Origin: Brevibacillus brevis
GTDB lineage: Bacteria > Bacillota > Bacilli > Brevibacillales > Brevibacillaceae
NCBI RefSeq assembly: GCF_001039275.2
Contig: NZ_CP030117.1
Span: 614,001 to 678,000 of the forward strand
Direction: 5' to 3'
Length of the DNA: 64,000 nt
Shown here piece by piece: positions 7,759 to 15,107 of this stretch; position 1 is the stretch's first letter, and every line of letters starts with the position of its first letter. The notes under the pieces were generated by a model. That model saw only the letters and a program-made list of their open reading frames with translations. It had not been told where the DNA came from and made no database searches. Both the position numbers and the translations under genes were made by a program.

Positions 7759-9072
7759 ATGCGTAACACTAAAATACGGATGTCGCTCTTGATCAACAGC
7801 ATCATGATCATGCTGCTGCTTTCTGGCTGTTCAATGGGCGCAATAGGAGCGGGTACAGGGATCGGGCAAAATCAATGGCCGCAGACGACACAGGAATTGA
7901 TTGCTTCACAGCCTGGGCCGCTTGCTGGCACACAATTTTTCCACGCAGCTTATCCGCATCGAGCGGAGATCATACAGGTTTTGGATAAAATGCCTACCCT
8001 GGTCGACGGGATGAATGATGCTTATTTGGATTTGTACTGGAATCAGTTGCTCACTCTGTTTTCTGAGGATTACCTCAGTCCCCAAATGGTTGTAGACCGC
8101 TGGAGAATGGCTTCGTATGGCAGTCCTGACATCGAGGACGCCCGCTTTCAGTTTCGGGAGAATTTCAACGTAGAAATCATTCTGGATGCAAGCGGCAGCA
8201 TGGCTGGGAAAATTGGGGACAAAACGAAAATGCAGCTCGCCAAGGAAGCGATTCAGGAATTCGCGGAAGCACTGCCTGAAGAGACGAGAATCTCGCTGCG
8301 CGTGTATGGACATAAGGGTAGCAATGCGAATGAGCATAAACAGCTCTCCTGCGGCAGTAGCGAGATGGTCTATCCATTGCAAGCCTACGATGCGAAAGGT
8401 CTTGAGCAAGCACTTGGCATGTTTGAGCCGACGGGCTGGACATCCATTGCCCACTCCTTGCGTCTCGCTCAGGAGGATTTGGCGGGATTCGAAGCGGATA
8501 AAAATACGAATGTTATCTATCTGGTCAGTGACGGTATCGAGACGTGCGATGGCAACCCGGTGGCAGTAGCCAAGGAATTGTCCCAGTCCAAAATTATGCC
8601 GTTGTTGAACGTCATCGGCTTTGACGTGAATGCAGATGGGCAGAAGCAATTGAAGGAGATTGCCCACGCGTCAGAAGGTCTGTATGCAAATGTGACGAAC
8701 CGCGAGCAGTTCAAGCAAGAGCTGGAACGCGCGAAAGAAATTGCTCAGAAGTGGGAGCAGTGGAAACGGGATGCTTTGACAGAAGCAGACACTGTGCTGA
8801 TCGACCGCAAAAAATGGGTGGATGCTTACGACCGGGACTGGTACGAGAAAAACTGGCGGGAGAGCCTGAACATCGGAATGGCGATCGAGCATTTGTCTGC
8901 GAGTGGCAAGATTGGCAATGAAGCGAGGGAGTACCTTACTGGGAAAAGGCAAGAAAGAGAAGCGTTGGCTACACAGTCCAAGGAGGAGCTTACCAATTAC
9001 TTGGTGAGTCTCACAACCGAGACCTATCAGGAAATGAGAGAGGAAATTGAGGATAAATACAGCGGAAACTAA
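7759..9072 (+). CDS. VWA-domain lipoprotein of the Tad locus, copy 2
   Basis: 437 residues, lipobox LLSGC near residue 24. The VWA domain has its MIDAS DASGS (Asp near 143), PTGWT and SDGIETCDG. Much of the VWA domain is nearly the same as in the product of the gene at 1936 (VEIILDASGSMA, LRVYGHKGS, LSCGSSE, LVSDGIETCDG). The spacer is shorter and the tail differs. ATG at 7759 is preceded by AAGGAGGATATGACCGA; the frame runs upstream as far as 7498, but that stretch overlaps the small membrane-protein gene. A duplication that brackets the operon suggests the two copies do distinct but related jobs. Confidence 0.78.
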   Translation: MRNTKIRMSLLINSIMIMLLLSGCSMGAIGAGTGIGQNQWPQTTQELIASQPGPLAGTQFFHAAYPHRAEIIQVLDKMPTLVDGMNDAYLDLYWNQLLTLFSEDYLSPQMVVDRWRMASYGSPDIEDARFQFRENFNVEIILDASGSMAGKIGDKTKMQLAKEAIQEFAEALPEETRISLRVYGHKGSNANEHKQLSCGSSEMVYPLQAYDAKGLEQALGMFEPTGWTSIAHSLRLAQEDLAGFEADKNTNVIYLVSDGIETCDGNPVAVAKELSQSKIMPLLNVIGFDVNADGQKQLKEIAHASEGLYANVTNREQFKQELERAKEIAQKWEQWKRDALTEADTVLIDRKKWVDAYDRDWYEKNWRESLNIGMAIEHLSASGKIGNEAREYLTGKRQEREALATQSKEELTNYLVSLTTETYQEMREEIEDKYSGN

Positions 9073-9078
9073 CAGCAA

Positions 9079-9124
9079 TGGGTTCCCCGTTACAAAAGCG
9101 ATTGCAGTCGCAACGGAGAACCCA
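9079..9124. terminator. Dyad between convergent genes, probable bidirectional terminator
   Basis: TGGGTTCCCCGTT at 9079-9091 pairs with AACGGAGAACCCA at 9112-9124 (12 of 13 bp). It lies between the end of the Tad-associated operon and the end of the minus-strand lipoprotein gene. There is no clear U-run, so efficiency is uncertain. Confidence 0.45.
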
Positions 9125-9149
9125 CTGTAAATGTAAAGGGGAGGGAGCA

Positions 9150-9710
9150 TCAATCATATGTGAACGTAACGACCTGTTGCAGGCCTGGGTCCACTCCGAT
9201 TGCCACATCATTTAGGCCATCTGTGTAATAAAAGTAACGTTTGGCGTCATTGGAATGAGCGTCAGAAGCTTTCACCAATTGGAAGTCGTTCGTCGCAAGC
9301 AGGTTTTTCGAGCGGATGAAATCCGATGCCGTTTTTTCCAAATCTGCTTCTGTCATCGTTTTTGTCGCCATTTCTCCGTTTATTCCAATAACGTCAATCG
9401 ACAGGGAAAGAATTTGCTTGGACTTCGGTTCGATGATGGCGTGAAAGCCATGGACATCGCCACTCACAGGTTCGCGTTTCAGTACGGCGTGAACAGGGAC
9501 TCCTCTATATACCGAATTGGTTGGGTCCTCCAGCGTGATTTCCCGATCAGTCGTATCAACATCCATCTGATAATATTGTCTAACAGCGGCTGCAGCGATT
9601 TGCGCCGCTTCTTCTTTTCCGAGCCCATGTACTGTATCTGGTGAGCTGGAGGAGCATCCCATTAACAAAAAGACGAGAAGCGCCGTACCCAGCCATGCGA
9701 ACTTTTTCAT
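9150..9710 (-). CDS. Lipoprotein, probably PepSY-like
   Basis: 186 residues, lipobox LLMGC followed by a Ser-rich spacer. Two similar halves, each helix plus strands (KEEAAQIAAAAVRQYYQ ... AIIEPKSKQILSLSIDV; then EADLEKTASDFIRSKNLL), recall PepSY-type extracytoplasmic domains, but this is an impression, not a certain match. ATG at 9710 has GGAGGGTTCAC just upstream; an in-frame ATG at 9728 is less well placed. Monocistronic, convergent with the Tad locus. Confidence 0.65.
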   Translation of the reverse strand: MKKFAWLGTALLVFLLMGCSSSSPDTVHGLGKEEAAQIAAAAVRQYYQMDVDTTDREITLEDPTNSVYRGVPVHAVLKREPVSGDVHGFHAIIEPKSKQILSLSIDVIGINGEMATKTMTEADLEKTASDFIRSKNLLATNDFQLVKASDAHSNDAKRYFYYTDGLNDVAIGVDPGLQQVVTFTYD

Positions 9711-9918
9711 TGTGAACCCTCCAGCCATCCCAAGTCATACGTGTAGTCTTTTTTTATCCTAACAGGGATTGTTTCGACTCCCTATCGATTAACCTTTCCA
9801 TTACCTTACGATGTTGTAAGCTTCGAGAAAAATAGAGGGAGTGACAGGACTTTAGGCAAAAAAAGACGAAAAATTCAGATCATAGGCAGTGTATGTGAAA
9901 AACGAGGGGGTAAATGGA

Positions 9919-10695
9919 ATGAACGCTATCGAGCTGAATCAAGCGCTTCAAATGTATGTCAGGACCGAGACCTTTCCTGTAGGAGTTAGCATCCGAAAAG
10001 AAGAAGCCGCTCTGCCATCAAAGGCAAAGCGACCTGTCCGTGATCTGGGGTATCCGATTACCATTTGCCAAGCTGTCGGTTTTTCACGGCGTTATGGCTG
10101 GAGCATTGCGATGAATGGAGCCGATTTGTCCTGTCCGATCGCACAGGTGGCTTTTGGGTATGAAGAGCAGCCGGCGTTTTATTCAGAGGGGCATCTCGCC
10201 TGTGGGATGTATACAGATTCATTGGAAAATGGGGCGAAAAGTGAGGAGGATGTCCCGAAATTTTCAGCAGAAGAAAGCGGCTACTACGTATCGTTTCCGC
10301 TGGAGCGGGCAGAGATCGAGCCAGATGTCGTGGTGATTTACGGCAATGCGGCACAGGTCATGCGATTGGTGGCGGGGATGCTGTACAAGCGCGGTGGATC
10401 GATTCCTTCCACCTTTTCCAGTCGGGCCGACTGTGCGGACATTGCGATCAAGCCGATCCAGACGGGACAGCCACAAGTGATCGTACCGTGTTATGGCGAT
10501 AGATTGTTTGCCCAGACACAGGATCATGAGATGGCCTTCAGCTTTCATTTTCGCGATGCCGCCGAGCTGGTGGAGGGATTAGTGGGAACGCAAAAAGGCG
10601 GAATCCGTTACCCGATCCCGTCCTTCTTGCGTTATCAGGCAGAGTTTCCGCCGACCTATCAAAAGCTTGCGGGGATGTTTGGAGAAAAAAACTAA
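9919..10695 (+). CDS. DUF169 family protein
   Basis: 258 residues, matching what I recall of DUF169 proteins: early PVGVSI, then CQAVGFSRRYGWS, a conserved Cys-rich centre (DLSCPIAQVAFG, HLACGMY), VVIYGNAAQVMRLV and a late RYPIPSFLRYQ. The biochemical role of the family is not established. ATG at 9919 follows GAGGGGGTAAATGGA. It converges on the DinB gene and overlaps its stop by 4 nt. Confidence 0.72.
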   Translation: MNAIELNQALQMYVRTETFPVGVSIRKEEAALPSKAKRPVRDLGYPITICQAVGFSRRYGWSIAMNGADLSCPIAQVAFGYEEQPAFYSEGHLACGMYTDSLENGAKSEEDVPKFSAEESGYYVSFPLERAEIEPDVVVIYGNAAQVMRLVAGMLYKRGGSIPSTFSSRADCADIAIKPIQTGQPQVIVPCYGDRLFAQTQDHEMAFSFHFRDAAELVEGLVGTQKGGIRYPIPSFLRYQAEFPPTYQKLAGMFGEKN

Positions 10696-11213
10696 CCCTT
10701 CAGTCGGTTGAGCTGGAGCAGGTGATGGCGATAGTGCATTTCTACGACAGCAAACCATTCCTTGGCCGTCAGCGGTCCGAAGGCTGGGTGAGCCACCGTG
10801 TGATGCGCAGGAATTTCGTCCAGAGTCGGTTCCAGCTCTTTCATTTGTGAGAGCACGCTGATGAGTCCATCACGCAATTGCTCCTTGCTTTCTGGTTGTG
10901 CAGGTGTGTACTGTGGGGAGGCAGGGACTTTCACGCGAATGGGAGGCAAGGAGCCTTGAGCAAATATCGTCTGTCCGATCTCGGATTTTTCGGTACCTGC
11001 TTCTGTGACAGCAGGACCTCCTTGTCTACACTTCTCAAGACTTCCCAGTTGAAAATAGCGGGCAGTTTGGATCAAGTGAAGGTACATTTGACCGATCGAC
11101 CATTCCTCTTCACTTGGTTTTTGCAGGAGTTGTTCCATGGTGAAGCCTTCTAATTCATGCAGGTAGTGGTTTGTCACATCTTCAAATTTGTTCACGATTT
11201 CCTTTGTATTCAT
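10692..11213 (-). CDS. DinB-like (YfiT/DinB superfamily) protein
   Basis: 173 residues. A four-helix DinB fold is expected from the pattern FEDVTNHYLHELEGFTMEQL, EEWSIGQMYLHLIQTARYF and the C-terminal EMHYRHHLLQLNRL. The His in the second and last blocks are the usual metal ligands. Such proteins act as metal- and thiol-dependent transferases in stress or detoxification; the substrate here is unknown. ATG at 11213 (AAGAGGAGCTGATTCGCCC upstream) is preferred to the in-frame start at 11252. It lies 65 nt downstream of a WYL regulator gene on the same strand, probably one transcript. Confidence 0.75.
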   Translation of the reverse strand: MNTKEIVNKFEDVTNHYLHELEGFTMEQLLQKPSEEEWSIGQMYLHLIQTARYFQLGSLEKCRQGGPAVTEAGTEKSEIGQTIFAQGSLPPIRVKVPASPQYTPAQPESKEQLRDGLISVLSQMKELEPTLDEIPAHHTVAHPAFGPLTAKEWFAVVEMHYRHHLLQLNRLKG

Positions 11214-11278
11214 GGGCGAATCAGCTCCTCTTGGTTTTCTTGCTTTTATCATATTCGAACGCTCCTGACAGCAGTATG

Positions 11279-12226
11279 TCAGTAGCGTTCGAATAATTTT
11301 TGGGCTTCTTCGCGAATTCGGTTACGCAAGGACTCAGGCGTAAGAACAACCGCATCTGCCCCCAACCCCAGTACCCAAGACAATATTTCTTCGATTTGTC
11401 TGACGCGCAATCTGACGAGAAAGCCGTCCGGATGTTCCGTAATCTCTTCGATAAAAAAATAGCCCGATTCTTTTACCCGATCAGCGATAGTTGGTCTGAT
11501 GACGATTTGCACCTCCAGGGACCGATCGTCGAGAGGCTTGTAATCAGCAAAATGGAAATGGTCAGGGACGATAAAGCGGTCTTCCAATACAATCAGGCCG
11601 CTCATGCGGGACAGGCGGAATCGACGAATATCCTGTCGCAGATCACAATGTGCGAGCAGTATCCAAGAACCCCGAACTAGTACCAGACCATATGGAGCAA
11701 CGTCACGCACTGTTTCACGATCATCCCCCTCGCCGGGCGTCCCCCTCCGATAGCGGAACCGCACCTTCCGCTCATTGATGATCGCATCGTGGAGGAGTTG
11801 TGCATGCGCTTTTTCCTGCTCGCGCAGATTGTTTGCTCTGGGGCTTACGAGGCGAAAGGTTGAGCGGATACGGCTGGCTTGTTTGCCTACATCCGCAGAC
11901 AGGATCGCTTCTACTTTGCGCTGTACAGCTCTTGCGCTGTTGCCAAAGTTTTGGTCAAATGCTTGCTCGACCAAGTCCGCTCCGATCAGGAGTGCAACGG
12001 CTTCTTCTACAGAAAAGCTGACGGGCGGCAAAAAATACCCTTCCATTAACGAATATCCCTGACCCGGTGCCCCAACGATGGGAACGCCTGCTTCGCTCAA
12101 TGCCTGCATATCACGATAAATCGTCCGGACACTCGTCTCGAAGGTCGCGGCCAAATCCTCTGCGCGCAACGTACCTTTTCGCTGTAGCTCCAGAACGATT
12201 GCCAACAAACGGTCTGTTTTATTCAT
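11279..12226 (-). CDS. HTH-WYL transcriptional regulator (YafY family)
   Basis: 315 residues: N-terminal DeoR-type winged helix (about 5-60, TVRTIYRDMQ-like: TSVRTIYRDMQALSEAGVPI), a WYL domain (about 140-230; the WYL position reads SWILLAHC) and a C-terminal extension (WCX) with ILSWVLGLGADAVVL. WYL regulators bind small ligands or nucleic acids and usually control adjacent genes; here the DinB-like gene follows and the van-type cluster is divergent. No operator was identified. Confidence 0.82.
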   Translation of the reverse strand: MNKTDRLLAIVLELQRKGTLRAEDLAATFETSVRTIYRDMQALSEAGVPIVGAPGQGYSLMEGYFLPPVSFSVEEAVALLIGADLVEQAFDQNFGNSARAVQRKVEAILSADVGKQASRIRSTFRLVSPRANNLREQEKAHAQLLHDAIINERKVRFRYRRGTPGEGDDRETVRDVAPYGLVLVRGSWILLAHCDLRQDIRRFRLSRMSGLIVLEDRFIVPDHFHFADYKPLDDRSLEVQIVIRPTIADRVKESGYFFIEEITEHPDGFLVRLRVRQIEEILSWVLGLGADAVVLTPESLRNRIREEAQKLFERY

Positions 12227-12369
12227 GCTAGGCTGCTGACCTCCTCTCTATCAGCTAAGCAACTTTATAAAAATGATTGGACATCTTTAAAATTATTTTA
12301 GATTTACCCTACTTTTTATTTTAACAGTTTTCCCTATCCTACATGTGTAAGTGAAGGAGGAAGCTGTGA

Positions 12370-13245
12370 ATGAAAAAGAGGGTTTTTTGGCTTGTCATTT
12401 TATCGCTGTTTGGATATATCGTTTTTCAAAAAATTACAGAAGGACCACCTAATGCTGGAGGACATATGGAAACAGTGGGAGAGGCTACCGGTGTGGAGTA
12501 CCAATCGATACAAATAACAAAAGATCAAATTTATCAGGGAGACCTTCTCTTGGTCAATAAAGACTATCCGGTTCATGAGGCAGGGGTAAAAAACGATGTG
12601 GTTCGGTTGTCTGAGCATGAAGAACTGTTACAAGGCTATACTTTGCTCGATCATAGACTCGAAGTGTCGGAGCGTGTAGCCAAAGTATTCTTGGAGATGG
12701 TCAAAGCTGCGCAACAAGATAACGTGAGCCACTTTATCCTGAACAGCGGTTATCGAGGTAAGGAAGAACAAGAGAAGCTGTATGAAGAAATGGGGCCAGC
12801 GATCGCGATGCCAAGCGGTTATAGCGAACATAATGTAGGTTCTGCGCTGGATATTGGATCGACGCAAATGAAAATGGAGCACGCCCCTGAAGGCAAGTGG
12901 CTGGAAGATCATTCGTGGAAATACGGTTTTATTTTGCGCTACCCGAAAGACAAGGTAGCCATTACAGGAACGGTATTCGAGCCCTGGCACTTCCGCTATG
13001 TCGGTTTGCCGCATAGCGCGATCATGAAGCAGAATAACTTTTCGCTGGAAGAATACCTGGATTACGTAAAAGACAAAAGAAGTATCTCCGTGACAAGCGA
13101 TGGGAAGATCTATGAAATTAACTACTACCCTGTCGATCAAGAGATGACGATCAAAGTACCGATTTCGAGCAACTATGAGATTTCGGGTGACAACATGGGC
13201 GGCGTGATTGTGACAAGCTACGTCAACGAGGAACAGAAGGAGTGA
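12370..13245 (+). CDS. Membrane-anchored VanY/VanXY-like D,D-carboxypeptidase
   Basis: 291 residues. The N-terminal signal anchor (residues 4-19) puts the catalytic domain outside the membrane. Peptidase M15B motifs are complete: SGYR near 128, SGYSEHNVGSALDIG (about 148-162, Zn ligands His and Asp) and EPWHFRYVG (204-212, catalytic Glu and Zn His). It shares a C-terminal tail (YEISG-(D/N)-N) with the VanXY encoded at 14307, so the two are paralogues. ATG at 12370 follows AAGGAGGAAGCTGTGA. Expected role: trimming C-terminal D-Ala from cell-wall precursors or stems. First gene of the van-type operon, ending 5 nt before the ligase gene. Confidence 0.82.
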   Translation: MKKRVFWLVILSLFGYIVFQKITEGPPNAGGHMETVGEATGVEYQSIQITKDQIYQGDLLLVNKDYPVHEAGVKNDVVRLSEHEELLQGYTLLDHRLEVSERVAKVFLEMVKAAQQDNVSHFILNSGYRGKEEQEKLYEEMGPAIAMPSGYSEHNVGSALDIGSTQMKMEHAPEGKWLEDHSWKYGFILRYPKDKVAITGTVFEPWHFRYVGLPHSAIMKQNNFSLEEYLDYVKDKRSISVTSDGKIYEINYYPVDQEMTIKVPISSNYEISGDNMGGVIVTSYVNEEQKE

Positions 13246-13250
13246 ATCTA

Positions 13251-14303
13251 ATGAAGAAATTGACTGTCGCGATTTTGTTTGGGGGATGTTCTTCGGAGTA
13301 TGAAGTATCCCTTAAATCGACGAGTTCGGTGCTAGAGAGTTTGTGTCTGGAAAAATACGAGGTGATTTTGCTAGGAATTACAAGGGAAGGGCAATGGCTG
13401 CAATATACCGGCAACATCGAAAGCATTCGGAATGACAGTTGGCATCAAAGTGAGTCGTGTGTACCTGCCTTTCTCTCTCCTTGCAGACAGGTGCGGGGAA
13501 TCGTAACACAGGAGAACGGTGCCATGATGATCAGGAAGGTTGATGTGGTGTTCCCGATTTTACATGGCAAAAACGGAGAGGATGGAACGGTGCAAGGGCT
13601 ATTGGAGCTCGCCGGAATTCCTTTTGTCGGTTGTCACACGCTATCCTCTGCTATTTGTATGGACAAGGATATTGCCCACACGCTGGCGGAGTGCTCCGGT
13701 ATCAAAACGCCAAGATCCATTACCGTTTATCCAAATACGGATCTGGCAACTGTTCAATCTGCCACCGAAGCACTGGGATTCCCTTTGTATGTCAAACCGG
13801 CAAAGGCAGGGTCTTCGATTGGGATTACGAAAGCATACAGCCCATCAGAATTGGTTTTCGGGATAGAAAACGCCCTGCTGCATGATGACAAAGTAGTCAT
13901 CGAGGAAAACATCGTGGGATTTGAGGTAGGCTGCGCGGTTCTAGGAAATCGTGAGGTCATTGTGGGGGAAGTGGATGAGATCGAATTGCTCCAAGGCTTC
14001 TTCAATTATACAGAAAAGTATTCATTGGAGACTGCCCATATCCATGTCCCGGCAAGAATTGACGACGAACTCGCTCATAAAATCAAGCAAACAGCCACCC
14101 ATCTCTATCAGGTTTTTGACTGTCGTGGCTTCGCTCGCGTGGATATGTTTGTCACACCGGACGGAGACATTGTGTTTAACGAAGTGAATACGATCCCTGG
14201 CTTTACCTCGAAGAGCAGGTATCCAAGCATGCTGCGTGCTGCGGGGATTTCCTATAAAGAGCTTCTGGATACGTTGATTATGCTAGCGTTGGAGGAGGAC
14301 TAA
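13251..14303 (+). CDS. vanG: D-alanine:D-serine ligase, VanG type
   Basis: 350-residue ATP-grasp ligase making D-Ala-D-Ser for peptidoglycan precursors with low vancomycin affinity. Motifs seen: FGGCSSEYEVSLKS, LHGKNGEDGTVQGLLELAGI, VVGCHTLSSA-like GCHTLSSAICMDKD, the TEKYSL loop typical of the D-Ser-type (VanC/E/G) rather than the D-Lac-type enzymes, and FNEVNTIPGFTS. Many blocks match VanG as I remember it. ATG at 13251 has AGAAGGAG 8 nt upstream; a GTG at 13242 overlaps the previous stop. The ordinary housekeeping Ddl should be elsewhere. A VanE/VanC-like or plain Ddl assignment is possible but less likely given vanXY and vanT next door. Confidence 0.8.
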   Translation: MKKLTVAILFGGCSSEYEVSLKSTSSVLESLCLEKYEVILLGITREGQWLQYTGNIESIRNDSWHQSESCVPAFLSPCRQVRGIVTQENGAMMIRKVDVVFPILHGKNGEDGTVQGLLELAGIPFVGCHTLSSAICMDKDIAHTLAECSGIKTPRSITVYPNTDLATVQSATEALGFPLYVKPAKAGSSIGITKAYSPSELVFGIENALLHDDKVVIEENIVGFEVGCAVLGNREVIVGEVDEIELLQGFFNYTEKYSLETAHIHVPARIDDELAHKIKQTATHLYQVFDCRGFARVDMFVTPDGDIVFNEVNTIPGFTSKSRYPSMLRAAGISYKELLDTLIMLALEED

Positions 14304-14306
14304 TCG

Positions 14307-15107
14307 ATGACACAACCTCACGTCTCGACGATTTCTTTGAACAGCGACAATCTGCATCACGGCCATCTGATTTTGGTGAATCGTCAGTACCCGATCCGCT
14401 GGCAAACAGACGACGGTATCCTGCTGAACCGCATGCGGCTGATTGACGGAGCACACAACCATATGATGCTGGAAAACACGGCTGCGAAAATGTTTGCCAA
14501 ACTGCTGAAAGCCTGCAACGCAGAGCATACAATCGTGCCAGTCAGTGGCTTTCGCAGCGAGGCGGAACAAAAGGATATTTATGATCAATCCTTGCTCGAA
14601 AATGGACAGCTGTTTACCAGTCAATTTGTCGCGCGTCCGAATGAAAGTGAGCATCAGACAGGGCTTGCGATAGATGTAGGGGAAAAGAAGGAGGAGATCG
14701 ATTTTATTTGCCCTTCTTTTCCCGATCATGGCGTATGTCGAATGTTTCGCCAACGCGCCAGTCAATATGGGTTTATCAAACGCTACGACAAAGACAAGGA
14801 GCAGTTGACAGGGATTTCGGATGAGCCTTGGCATTTTCGATATGTGGGCTATCCGCATGCTGTTTTGATGGAAAAGCTTCAGTTTTGTTTGGAAGAGTAT
14901 ATCGAGTATGTGAAAAACTACGAATTCCATCAGGAGCATTTGCTAGTGGATGATGAGAGCATGGAAATCTACTATGTAAAGGCTACCGATACAGTTACGC
15001 ACATCCCGATTGTGGCTGGTGAGAGCTACGAAATATCGGGTAACAACGTGGATGGATTTATCATTACGGTGTTTCGTCAGGAGGCACGTAATGAACGCGG
15101 GGAGTGA
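14307..15107 (+). CDS. vanXY: VanXY-type D,D-dipeptidase/D,D-carboxypeptidase (cytoplasmic)
   Basis: 266 residues with no signal peptide, so cytoplasmic as in VanXY-C/G. M15B motifs: SGFRSEAEQK, SEHQTGLAIDVG (about 114-125) and EPWHFRYVGYPHA (173-185). It removes D-Ala-D-Ala dipeptide and terminal D-Ala from UDP-MurNAc-pentapeptide so that D-Ser-ending precursors dominate. It starts 4 nt after the ligase stop with GGAGGAGG upstream, and its end overlaps vanT by 17 nt. The C-terminal 50 residues are shared with the product of the gene at 12370 and are absent from short VanX enzymes. Confidence 0.83.
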   Translation: MTQPHVSTISLNSDNLHHGHLILVNRQYPIRWQTDDGILLNRMRLIDGAHNHMMLENTAAKMFAKLLKACNAEHTIVPVSGFRSEAEQKDIYDQSLLENGQLFTSQFVARPNESEHQTGLAIDVGEKKEEIDFICPSFPDHGVCRMFRQRASQYGFIKRYDKDKEQLTGISDEPWHFRYVGYPHAVLMEKLQFCLEEYIEYVKNYEFHQEHLLVDDESMEIYYVKATDTVTHIPIVAGESYEISGNNVDGFIITVFRQEARNERGE

